Source: Paraneptunicella aestuarii (lineage in GTDB: Bacteria > Pseudomonadota > Gammaproteobacteria > Enterobacterales > Alteromonadaceae). From it: DNA of 64,000 nt. The stretch covers positions 4,030,001 through 4,094,000 of the forward strand of contig NZ_CP074570.1 in assembly GCF_019900845.1 (NCBI RefSeq), written 5' to 3'. The position numbers and the translations under genes were made by a program. The notes beneath the pieces are model-generated. The model saw nothing but the letters and a program-made list of their open reading frames with translations, searched no databases and was not told the origin of the DNA. This document shows positions 39,199 to 47,461 of the stretch, piece after piece; position 1 is the first letter of the stretch, and each line of letters begins with the position of its first letter.

Positions 39199-40061
39199 TA
39201 TTCGATACCTTCCAGATAAGCATCAAACTCAGACTCAAGATCTTGCTCTTCCTCTGATTTTTTCTGCTCTTCGCCATTATTCACTTTGTTTTGTAAACGC
39301 TGGAAGTACACATCTTTAACAAACAAATAAGGGTCTAAAGAAGAATTAATAAGCTCTTCCTGCTCAACCAAATCAGCTCGCGCTTCCAAAGCCTTCACCG
39401 CCGATTGCACAATAGAAAGATAAATATTTAAGTCTGCCAGAGGGAAATAGGCATTATCGACAAACTTTCCTGAACCGCTTCGAATATCATTAGGCCCAAT
39501 AGCTGGCAACATTAAATAAGGCCCAGTGCCGATACCCCAGGTCGCTAATACCTCACCAAACTCTTCAGGATGTCTCTCCAGCCCGATTTCTTTTGCCACA
39601 TCAATCGTACCAAGCAAACCAATGCTGGAGTTAATCACAAAGCGTCCAAGACTGGTAAAGGTGCCTTCGAACTGCCCTTGCAGCAAATTATTAATGGTGC
39701 TGGAAGGCTCTTCCAGATTCAACGCCGCATTATGGATGCCTTTACGCATAAAATGCGGCACATATTCACGGTAGCCAACAGCAACCGGACGAAGCAAGGC
39801 TTTATCCAGAAAATCCCAGTTAAACGCCCATATTGAACGGTTAACCGATTCCAAAGGGTCTCTTGGATCATTAGCAGAAGCGATTTGTTCTTCATTTTCT
39901 TGCTCAGAGCTTGCCTGTTCAGAACCTTCTTGCTCAAAGTCACCTTGCTCACTAGCTGCCTGAGTATTCTGTTCCTGTTGTACCTGCTCATCCACATGTT
40001 TGGATGATGCACAGCCGGTTAATGCCAGACAGCCGATAATAAAGACATAACGCCAAATCAT
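39198..40061 (-). CDS. mlaA: Outer-membrane lipid asymmetry lipoprotein MlaA (VacJ)
   Basis: Removes misplaced phospholipids from the outer leaflet of the outer membrane and passes them to MlaC. It has 287 residues (E. coli 251). Signal and lipobox LTGC at about residues 14-17. A low-complexity Glu/Gln/Ser linker follows (about 22-62), accounting for the extra length. The MlaA core starts at DPLESVNRSIWAFNWDF and includes ERHPEEFGEVLATWGIG and GPYLMLPAIGPND. The ATG overlaps the ccmI stop by four bases, so it seems to be the last gene of the ccm operon. The mlaBCDEF genes are not in the window. Confidence 0.95.
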   Translation of the reverse strand: MIWRYVFIIGCLALTGCASSKHVDEQVQQEQNTQAASEQGDFEQEGSEQASSEQENEEQIASANDPRDPLESVNRSIWAFNWDFLDKALLRPVAVGYREYVPHFMRKGIHNAALNLEEPSSTINNLLQGQFEGTFTSLGRFVINSSIGLLGTIDVAKEIGLERHPEEFGEVLATWGIGTGPYLMLPAIGPNDIRSGSGKFVDNAYFPLADLNIYLSIVQSAVKALEARADLVEQEELINSSLDPYLFVKDVYFQRLQNKVNNGEEQKKSEEEQDLESEFDAYLEGIE

Positions 40062-41287
40062 TGTGATAGCTCCTGATCAATAACAATACTTACCTGATTG
40101 CGCTCAAACTTACTCAACGTCATCACCGCTTCTCCCTGCATCTCTTGTTCGCCCACATCCACCTTGTCATCCAACGAGATACGAGCAACGACCTGCGCTT
40201 CTTGCAATCCTGACAAATTGAAACCCGCCATCATGGCATTGCCGTCGGTTAATGTGACGGTCACCGGGAATTGGCCTAAAGGTTGACGAATAACAGCGGC
40301 AGGCATTTTCATTTCAGAGTTCGCTTTTCTGGCAAACACAAATAACATCGCCTCTTTCGGCAATTTATCTTTCAGTCTCTGGGCAATATCAACCTTAACC
40401 ATAAGCTCGGTTTGTCCATGCTGCAACAGTTCAATTTTCGTTTTAATCGTCTCTTGAAGCGGGTCTTCAGGCGCAATTTGTAGGCTGAGTTCTTGCCAGG
40501 TCATCACAGCTAAATCCTTATCGCCACTTTGCTCAGCAGCAATTGCTAACAACCCCATAGCATCTTTCTCGCCCGGCGAAGCCTGTAAGGCTCTTTGTAA
40601 AATCTGCCTGGCTTTTAAGATCTGAGGCTTTTGATTCGTCATGATCAACATCTGGCTGTAGCTAATCAGCGTACCAATTCTATCAGGTTCCAAAGCCAGG
40701 GATTTTTCAAAAGCAGACATAGCCTGCTCGACATTTTGCATCGACGCATAAAGACGTCCGAGCAACAACCAACCCACAGCATCATCGGTTTTTTTAGCCA
40801 ACTTGGTTCTTAGTGCCAAGGTAAAATTCTGATATTCGAGTTGAGTCAAAGAAGCATCACCACGTACTACTCTTTCACCCAACTCTGGTAAACGAGCCTG
40901 TGCATCTTGCCAGTTTTGAATATCGCTGATCTCATTACTATACAGATAACTTCCAACTGCCGTAGCAATCGCGATAAAAGTAAAAAGCAGCAGAACAACA
41001 GAAAACCCTGAAGCGTTTTTTGTCGCTTGGACTTTATTTTCACTGGCAACAGAAACTTCCAGCACTAACGCTTTCTTCAGCTCTGACTCAGCAGCTTGTT
41101 TGTCTTCATCAGACAAGATACTTTCCTGCAAGTCACGTTCTATCTCGGCAACACGATCTTTTACTAACAACACATTCAAACGTTCTTGTTCTTGATCGTG
41201 TTGATTTCGTTTTAAAAGCCAAGGCCAGAAAATTACGATTAAAGAGAGAAAAATAAGTGCGACTGCACCAACCCAAAATATTGTCAC
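40058..41287 (-). CDS. ccmI: Cytochrome c maturation protein CcmI (TPR)
   Basis: Apocytochrome-binding partner of the CcmFH haem lyase. 409 residues: a membrane hairpin at the N-terminus (spans near residues 5-24 and 95-115), then tetratricopeptide repeats (WLLLGRLYASMQNVEQAMSAF is the clearest) and a C-terminal periplasmic domain. Start overlaps the ccmH stop by four bases. Usual last ccm gene in Pseudomonas-type operons, equivalent to the C-terminal part of E. coli CcmH. Confidence 0.93.
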   Translation of the reverse strand: MTIFWVGAVALIFLSLIVIFWPWLLKRNQHDQEQERLNVLLVKDRVAEIERDLQESILSDEDKQAAESELKKALVLEVSVASENKVQATKNASGFSVVLLLFTFIAIATAVGSYLYSNEISDIQNWQDAQARLPELGERVVRGDASLTQLEYQNFTLALRTKLAKKTDDAVGWLLLGRLYASMQNVEQAMSAFEKSLALEPDRIGTLISYSQMLIMTNQKPQILKARQILQRALQASPGEKDAMGLLAIAAEQSGDKDLAVMTWQELSLQIAPEDPLQETIKTKIELLQHGQTELMVKVDIAQRLKDKLPKEAMLFVFARKANSEMKMPAAVIRQPLGQFPVTVTLTDGNAMMAGFNLSGLQEAQVVARISLDDKVDVGEQEMQGEAVMTLSKFERNQVSIVIDQELSQ

Positions 41288-41784
41288 TTGTATTTATCCA
41301 ATAATTCGTCAGCTTTAGACTCGTCCTGATCGACGCCATCTTGTCCGGAAACATCATTGTTTGATGCCACGGAATCCGCGTCGGTTGCATTCATTCGGCT
41401 TCGAACAACCAAAGCAGCAGCAATCAACACAAAGAGTAACGGCAGTAACCATAACCAGATGGTAATGGGTGTTACAGGTGGTTGATAATGAACAAAATCG
41501 CCATAGCGAGCTTTCATGTAATCAATAATCTCTTGCTTGGATTTACCTTGCTCAACCAACTCGAATACTTTTCGCTTTAAATCCAATGCGATCATGGCAT
41601 TAGAATCACCAATGTTCTGGTTCTGACACATAGGGCAACGCAGCTCGGCTTTCAATTCCAGAAACAGCTTTTGCTTGCCTGGATCCTCAAACTGAAACTG
41701 AGTATCGGTTGTCGCCCACACAGAAAAGCTTAGAGCGACAAAGCTCCAAAGAAAGACCAATCTGAACCAATGCATTATTTTCAC
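41284..41784 (-). CDS. ccmH: Cytochrome c maturation protein CcmH
   Basis: Thiol-reducing component that prepares apocytochrome CXXCH motifs. 166 residues: signal-like N-terminal helix, the redox motif LRCPMCQNQNI near residues 48-58, helical bundle DLKRKVFELVEQGKSKQEII, and a C-terminal membrane span (TIWLWLLPLLFVLIAAALVV). The tail is acidic. It lies 27 bases after ccmG. Confidence 0.95.
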   Translation of the reverse strand: MKIMHWFRLVFLWSFVALSFSVWATTDTQFQFEDPGKQKLFLELKAELRCPMCQNQNIGDSNAMIALDLKRKVFELVEQGKSKQEIIDYMKARYGDFVHYQPPVTPITIWLWLLPLLFVLIAAALVVRSRMNATDADSVASNNDVSGQDGVDQDESKADELLDKYK

Positions 41785-41811
41785 TCAGACATTTCCACTA
41801 TGATTCGTTTT

Positions 41812-42402
41812 TTAGCGACCAGCACCTTGGGCTGACGCTTTATCTTCAGAATAATAAGCAGCAAACTTTTCCTGCCAAACACGTGGATTCAAATCACCCA
41901 CATGGTGAACTCGCACAACACCCTGCTCATCGATCAAAAAGGTTTCCGGCGCACCAGTCACCCCTAAGTCCATGCCATAACTGCGCTGCGCATCAAAGAT
42001 ATTAAACTGGTAAGGGTCACCATATTTGCCGAGCATTTCACGAATTTCCCATTGCAATTGAGGCAAGGGTTTGGCTCCAAAATCCGGGTCATTATTGAGT
42101 TGATAATACAAGCCAACAATGCGAATACCTTGCTTGCGTAACTCAGCCAAATAAGGCAACTCAACCGCACAAGTCACACACCAGACGCCCCACACATTGA
42201 GCAAGGTCTTTTGCCCCAGGAACACCTCTTTAGTGTAGATTTGTTGCGGATCCATCACATCAGGCAAGGCAAACTCGGGTACTTGCTTATCAACCGAAAT
42301 CGACACTTCGTAGCGCGCTTCGGAAAAGAGCCCTTTTAACAAAAACAAAGTAATAGATAAAAAGGCTCCGAGAGGGATTAAGAAAAATAGTATTTTTTTC
42401 AT
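41812..42402 (-). CDS. ccmG: Thiol:disulfide oxidoreductase CcmG (DsbE), with CVTC active site
   Basis: Membrane-anchored thioredoxin-like protein that keeps CcmH/apocytochrome thiols reduced. 196 residues (E. coli 185) with an N-terminal membrane anchor, then a thioredoxin fold. The active-site segment reads LLNVWGVWCVTCAVELPYL. The usual CPTC motif has Val in place of Pro, which should alter redox potential; the Cys pair is intact. The cis-Pro loop GVTGAPETFLID is present. The start overlaps the ccmF stop (TAATG). Confidence 0.94.
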   Translation of the reverse strand: MKKILFFLIPLGAFLSITLFLLKGLFSEARYEVSISVDKQVPEFALPDVMDPQQIYTKEVFLGQKTLLNVWGVWCVTCAVELPYLAELRKQGIRIVGLYYQLNNDPDFGAKPLPQLQWEIREMLGKYGDPYQFNIFDAQRSYGMDLGVTGAPETFLIDEQGVVRVHHVGDLNPRVWQEKFAAYYSEDKASAQGAGR

Positions 42403-44420
42403 TATCCTGCGGCTCCTTGAGGTTCATTCGTAGCAGGCTGATTCTTTTGGGAAGCGCTATCATCAAGTTGCTCTGCGTTCTTACGAGCAAATCGAGATAA
42501 GCGATAACGCTTGTCTGACATACTCAACAACCCACCGGCAGCCATAATAAATCCACCTAACCAAATCCACACCACTAAAGGTTTAACGTATAAACGTAGC
42601 GCCCAGGAACCATCTTTAAGTTGATCGCCCAATGCAACAAATAAATCGCGTAACAGAGTGCTATCGATAGCAGCTTCGGTCATGGTAGAGCGTTGTACCG
42701 TGTAAAAACGTTTTTCCGCTTTCAACCGAGCAATGAAATCGCCCTCTTTGTGAACTTCAACAATACCAGCTTGCCCTGAATAGTTAGGCCCATTCAACGA
42801 TTCAATGCCTTTGAATGTAAACTCATAACCAACCAGCTCGACTTTATCACCCTCATCCATGCGCACTTCAATTTCCTGACTGAACTGACTGGTAACAGCG
42901 ATACCCATTAAGCTAATGGCAAAGCCCATATGCCCTAGAACCATTCCCCAGTGGCTACGAGAAAGGCTGGCTAAACTGGCTTTACTGACACCCTGTTTAT
43001 TCACTCTCAACAACACTTCCTGCACTGTCATAACACCAATCCAAATGCTCAAGAAAGTCCCTAACAATGCGATCATCACCAGTTTGTCGTAAGCAAAATT
43101 AATCAACAATGCGCCCAACGCCGCAATGACGGTCGTCATCGCCATTTGCTTATTCAACTCTCCAATCGACTGCTTTTTCCAACGAGATAAAGGCCCTATG
43201 CCGAGCAAAAAGACAAAGGGCACTATCAGAATGGTAAACATCTGATTAAAGAAAGGCTCACCGATAGAAATGGAACCCAAGCCCAGTTCTTTATGCACCA
43301 AAGGCAACAAGGTTCCTAACAACACCACCATGGTGGCAGCGCTCAACAACACATTGTTGCCAAACAACATGACTTCACGAGACATCAGCCCGTAACGCCC
43401 AACGCTTTTTAGCTGGCTGGCGCGCAAGCCATAAAACAGCAAGGAACCGCCAATAACCAGAATCAACAAACCAAGAATGAACAAGCCACGAGCCGGGTCA
43501 CTGGCAAAGGAATGCACAGAAATAATCACCCCGGAACGCACCAGGAAGGTTCCAAGCAAGCTCAGGGAAAATGCAGAAATCGCTAACAATACTGTCCATG
43601 ATTTAAATAGTTTACGTTTTTCCGTGACCGCTAGAGAATGCATCAACGCAGTACCCGCCAACCAAGGCATAAAAGAGGCATTTTCGACCGGATCCCAGAA
43701 CCACCAGCCGCCCCAGCCAAGCTCGTAATACGCCCACCAGCTTCCCAATACGATACCGACGGTCAAAGACGCCCAGGCAGCAATTGCCCAGGGACGAGCC
43801 CAACGAGCCCAGACTGAATCCAATTGTCCGGAAATCAATGCAGCAACCGCAAAGGCAAAAGTAACAGAAAAACCCACATATCCCATGTATAACATAGGCG
43901 GATGAATGATCATGCCAATGTCTTGCAATAAGGGATTCAAGTCTCGACCATCAACGGGATAAAAAGGTAATAAACGCTCAAAGGGGTTGGATGTGAGCAG
44001 GATAAACAAATAAAAACCCGTACCAATCAGGCCAAGAATGCCCAGCACTCTGGCAACCATATGTAACGGAATCGAGCGGCTAAACCAGGCAACAGCGCAT
44101 GTCCAACCGGAAAACATGACCACCCAGAACAGGAAAGAGCCTTCATGCCCGCCCCAAACAGCCGTGTACTTATACTGAATCGGTAACAAGCTATTCGAGG
44201 TATGAGCCACATAGGACAAACTAAAATCATCGGTAACAAAAGCGTAGGTTAAACAACCAAAAGAAAAAGCGGTAAAGAGAAACATGCCTGACGCCAACGG
44301 CTTAGCCATCGCCATCAAATTCTCATTACCTTTTTGTGCGCCCCAAAGCGGATATACCGCCATTAGCATCGACATTAACATTGCCAATGCTAATGAGAAA
44401 TGTCCCAACTCAGCAATCAT
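42402..44420 (-). CDS. ccmF: Haem lyase CcmF
   Basis: Large inner-membrane haem lyase of the type I cytochrome c system. 672 residues (E. coli 647) with about 15 hydrophobic spans. The WWD haem-handling domain is clear: GWGGWWFWDPVENASFMPWL. The C-terminal periplasmic loop and final span (VWIWLGGFIMAAGGLLSM) are typical. It follows ccmE by nine bases and overlaps ccmG. Confidence 0.97.
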   Translation of the reverse strand: MIAELGHFSLALAMLMSMLMAVYPLWGAQKGNENLMAMAKPLASGMFLFTAFSFGCLTYAFVTDDFSLSYVAHTSNSLLPIQYKYTAVWGGHEGSFLFWVVMFSGWTCAVAWFSRSIPLHMVARVLGILGLIGTGFYLFILLTSNPFERLLPFYPVDGRDLNPLLQDIGMIIHPPMLYMGYVGFSVTFAFAVAALISGQLDSVWARWARPWAIAAWASLTVGIVLGSWWAYYELGWGGWWFWDPVENASFMPWLAGTALMHSLAVTEKRKLFKSWTVLLAISAFSLSLLGTFLVRSGVIISVHSFASDPARGLFILGLLILVIGGSLLFYGLRASQLKSVGRYGLMSREVMLFGNNVLLSAATMVVLLGTLLPLVHKELGLGSISIGEPFFNQMFTILIVPFVFLLGIGPLSRWKKQSIGELNKQMAMTTVIAALGALLINFAYDKLVMIALLGTFLSIWIGVMTVQEVLLRVNKQGVSKASLASLSRSHWGMVLGHMGFAISLMGIAVTSQFSQEIEVRMDEGDKVELVGYEFTFKGIESLNGPNYSGQAGIVEVHKEGDFIARLKAEKRFYTVQRSTMTEAAIDSTLLRDLFVALGDQLKDGSWALRLYVKPLVVWIWLGGFIMAAGGLLSMSDKRYRLSRFARKNAEQLDDSASQKNQPATNEPQGAAG

Positions 44421-44429
44421 AGTAAGTAC

Positions 44430-44915
44430 CTACTCGCCTTCTGGCTTATTGTATTGCTGATATTGAGAAGGTTTCTCGTGCTTAATGCCTTTCATTGCTT
44501 CGGCAAGTTCAGGCGGCATATATTCTTCATCGTGCTTAGCCAATACTTCATCCGCCACAATAAGATTACCTTCCTGCAAAACGCCGGTTGCCACAATACC
44601 CTGACCTTCACGGAACAGGTCTGGCAAGATGCCGTGATAAGTCACTTTTACCAGAGGGCCAACATCAATTAAATCAAACTCCACATCCAGTGAATCATGG
44701 CTACGTTGAACCGAGCCTTCGACCACCATGCCACCAATTCTCAAGCGTTGACCAACAGAAGGTTTCACGCCATTTTTGCCGTTCACGATTTCAGAAGGGG
44801 TATAAAAAAGATCAATGTTTTGATTCAGGGCGTATAACATCAGCCCAATAGCAGCAGTCACAATCACAATAACGGCTGAGACAGCAAATAAACGTTTTTT
44901 TCGTCGTGGATGCAT
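44430..44915 (-). CDS. ccmE: Haem chaperone CcmE
   Basis: Carries haem covalently from CcmABCD to CcmF. 161 residues (E. coli 159): MHPRRKKRL start, one membrane anchor (about 9-28), beta-barrel, the segment [19 protein letters not shown], and haem-binding His in [13 protein letters not shown]. The C-terminus is a flexible tail. It follows ccmD by 99 bases. Confidence 0.97.
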   Translation of the reverse strand: MHPRRKKRLFAVSAVIVIVTAAIGLMLYALNQNIDLFYTPSEIVNGKNGVKPSVGQRLRIGGMVVEGSVQRSHDSLDVEFDLIDVGPLVKVTYHGILPDLFREGQGIVATGVLQEGNLIVADEVLAKHDEEYMPPELAEAMKGIKHEKPSQYQQYNKPEGE

Positions 44916-45014
44916 GATTTGAATTATTCTCCGCTATAAAACTTGAGCGCCAGTAACAATCTCAACTGGATCAGGAAACCATCACTGCTCGCGCTTTTAA
45001 CTCTGTTTCGCTTA

Positions 45015-45236
45015 CTATTCTCGTACCTTAGTCTCTCTAGCTTTTTTCTCTTTTGCTTGAGTAACTCGCTGTATGCGGCGATGTTCTTTCAATACTTGCT
45101 CGCGAATTTTTCTGGCTCGCCATTTGTTTTCAATCACCAATGCCACCAAACTGACCAGGGTGACGAAAAAAGCCAACCAGACATAAAAGCCATATCCGCC
45201 CATATCCAGAAAGGCACTAAAAGAATCAAACTGCAT
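45015..45236 (-). CDS. ccmD: Haem exporter protein CcmD
   Basis: Small membrane protein needed to release holo-CcmE from CcmC. 73 residues (E. coli 69): FLDMGGYGFYVWLAFFVTL, one membrane span, then a highly basic tail. The family's MGGYGFYVW signature is intact. It overlaps the ccmC stop by 11 bases. Confidence 0.93.
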   Translation of the reverse strand: MQFDSFSAFLDMGGYGFYVWLAFFVTLVSLVALVIENKWRARKIREQVLKEHRRIQRVTQAKEKKARETKVRE

Positions 45237-45981
45237 TACCAGTCTCCTCTTTTAATAACATGCTCTGGACCCAAGGGCGTCGCATTTCTCGAGTGAGAAT
45301 TTCATTCTGCAAACGTTTACAGGTAAAGGCTGCCACTAATAGGGCAAAGCCCAGAATATTGATAAGCAAAGGCCACAGCATTGAAGCCGCAATAGAAGGC
45401 TGCTCAAATTTGGTAATCGTGGCTCCCTGATGCAAGGTGTTCCACCATTTCACGGAATAATGAATGATAGGCAAATTCACCACACCCACAATCGACATCA
45501 CGGATGCCGCCTTACCGCCTTGAATTTTGTCGTCAAACGCACCGTACAAGGCAATAATGCCGAGATACAAAAACAACAAAATAAGTTCTGATGTCAGTCG
45601 GGCATCCCATACCCACCAGGTTCCCCACATGGGTTTCCCCCACGCAGCCCCGGTAAACAAAGCAATAAAGGTCATAATGGCCCCAACCGGAGCAATCGCC
45701 GCCACGCCCATATAACAGGTTCTGATTTGCCAAACCAAACCAATAAATCCAAGAATCGCCATTGCCGCATAGGTACTCATAGACAACATGGCGGTAGGGA
45801 CATGAATGTAGATGATACGGAACGAGTCCCCTTGCTGATAATCAGCAGGAGCAAAAACGAGTCCCCAAAAAGTGCCACCAATCAAAAGCGCAACGGCAAA
45901 AAATAGAAACCAGGGGTATAAACGACCACATAACTGGTATGTCGCTTCGGTTTTAGCGTAAGGATGTAACCACTTCCACAT
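45226..45981 (-). CDS. ccmC: Haem transporter/ligase CcmC
   Basis: Presents haem to CcmE. 251 residues (E. coli 245), six membrane spans. The WWD motif is WGTWWVWDARLTSELIL, and periplasmic His ligands flank it (IYIHVPTAMLSM and a later HYSVKWWNTLHQG). It starts one base after the ccmB stop. Confidence 0.97.
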   Translation of the reverse strand: MWKWLHPYAKTEATYQLCGRLYPWFLFFAVALLIGGTFWGLVFAPADYQQGDSFRIIYIHVPTAMLSMSTYAAMAILGFIGLVWQIRTCYMGVAAIAPVGAIMTFIALFTGAAWGKPMWGTWWVWDARLTSELILLFLYLGIIALYGAFDDKIQGGKAASVMSIVGVVNLPIIHYSVKWWNTLHQGATITKFEQPSIAASMLWPLLINILGFALLVAAFTCKRLQNEILTREMRRPWVQSMLLKEETGNAV

Positions 45982-45982
45982 G

Positions 45983-46648
45983 TTAGTTCTGACTCACTTT
46001 AATTGCATGAGCTACGGCAAATGGTGCTAGAGCAAGTGCCAGCAAAAGCATGGCGGCAATGATAGCTAATTGAGCCAAATAAGGTAGATTCAAGCTGGCA
46101 CTTTCCACCGTTGCAGTAGCAAAAATAAGTAACGGAATGTAAACCGGGAGCAAAAGTAGGCCGAGTAAAGTGCCTCCCTTATTCAACCCGGCAGTGAGTG
46201 CCACCGCAATAGCACCAATCAGGCTCATTAAAGGAGTTCCCAGTAATAAGGTAAACAAGAGCGCCCAGTACATATCCCAGGTCAAGTTCAAAAACAAAGC
46301 CAATATGGGCGACAACAACAAAAGTGGTAATGCGCTCACAACCCAATGCACAGTAATCTTGGCTAAAGCCAGTAATGGCAGCGGATAAGGGGTAAGAATG
46401 AGCTGCTCCAGTGAGCCATCGAGAAAGTCCTGCTTAAACAGTTTCTCCAACGCTAATAATGAGGCTAAAAGCGCAGCTACCCAGATAATCCCCGGCCCCA
46501 CTTTTTGTAGTGTTTGCGGTGAAGGGCCGATCCCTAACGGAAACATGGTCACGACTAATAAACAAAACAAAACCGGCTGCAAAAACTCCGCATTTTGACG
46601 AAAAGCCAACACCCAATCACGCTTAAACATAGCCCAGAAGACTTGCAT
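45983..46648 (-). CDS. ccmB: Haem exporter permease CcmB
   Basis: Membrane subunit of the CcmAB ABC transporter that drives release of holo-CcmE. About 221 residues (E. coli 220), six hydrophobic spans, with LEKLFKQDFLDGSLEQLIL near the start of the core. ATG 46648 overlaps the ccmA stop (TAATG) and has GGAGG upstream; an in-frame TTG at 46654 would add two residues. Confidence 0.95.
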   Translation of the reverse strand: MQVFWAMFKRDWVLAFRQNAEFLQPVLFCLLVVTMFPLGIGPSPQTLQKVGPGIIWVAALLASLLALEKLFKQDFLDGSLEQLILTPYPLPLLALAKITVHWVVSALPLLLLSPILALFLNLTWDMYWALLFTLLLGTPLMSLIGAIAVALTAGLNKGGTLLGLLLLPVYIPLLIFATATVESASLNLPYLAQLAIIAAMLLLALALAPFAVAHAIKVSQN

Positions 46649-47274
46649 TACCAACTCGCCTCCAACGCTAAAATGTTGATATTGATTTCAACTGAAAAGT
46701 CCTGATGGGAAGTGGTGATAATGGAACCACCAGCCAGCACCTGCTCAGCCATTTTTTGCTGCAACATCTGAACACCTACCTTATCCAAAGCGGTAAGCGG
46801 TTCGTCCAGAATCCACAAGGCAGCAGGAGCGAGCCATAACTTGGCTAATGCCACACGGCGCTGTTGTCCTGCCGACATTTGGCGCACAAGCACATCTTCC
46901 ATACCGATCAAGGCAAGATCATCAAGGACTTCGAGGATGTCATCAACTGAACGGTGAATTTGGCGTTGTTGTAGCCAGAATTGCAGATTTTCCAAAGCAG
47001 AGAGGTTAGCGCTGAACCCCAACTTGTGACCGATATAAATCAGATCTGACGCATACTGAGTGTTGTCTTCATAGATATTTTGTTCAGACCAGAAAACAGT
47101 GCCTTCTTCCGGGCTTGCCAAACCGGACAATATACGCAACAAACTGGTTTTCCCTGCGCCATTAGGCCCAGTAACGACGAGCATTTGCCCGGGTTCTACG
47201 AGCAAATCCAGATTGTCAAAAAGGAGTCGATCTCTTTTGATACAAGATAACCCCTGAGCGTGTAATCGGGACAA
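46648..47274 (-). CDS. ccmA: Cytochrome c biogenesis ATP-binding protein CcmA
   Basis: ATPase subunit of CcmAB. 208 residues (E. coli 207). Walker A GPNGAGKTSLLRIL, ABC signature MSAGQQRRVALAKLWL and Walker B LWILDEPLTALD are intact. The start is TTG 47274 with GGTGG upstream; no ATG is available nearby. It is the first gene of ccmABCDEFGHI-mlaA and is divergent from fliK. Confidence 0.96.
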   Translation of the reverse strand: MSRLHAQGLSCIKRDRLLFDNLDLLVEPGQMLVVTGPNGAGKTSLLRILSGLASPEEGTVFWSEQNIYEDNTQYASDLIYIGHKLGFSANLSALENLQFWLQQRQIHRSVDDILEVLDDLALIGMEDVLVRQMSAGQQRRVALAKLWLAPAALWILDEPLTALDKVGVQMLQQKMAEQVLAGGSIITTSHQDFSVEININILALEASW

Positions 47275-47461
47275 TTTTCCACCAAGGATGCAAAAAACCC
47301 GCGCATAATATCACAGCACATGGTGGCGTGCTGTTTTTTATCGCCAGATTTTCAATAGTGACCAATAGGGTTTAATGCCATACTCTTATTTGAATTAAAT
47401 GGTTGCATAGAATCTACAATTTAAGCTTAAGCTCCAGGCAAAATGACCCGATAAACTAACT

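Noticed and set aside
47324..47339. Possible sigma-54 promoter ahead of fliK
   Set aside because: TGGC is present but the -12 element is TTTT instead of TTGC, so the conserved GC is missing.
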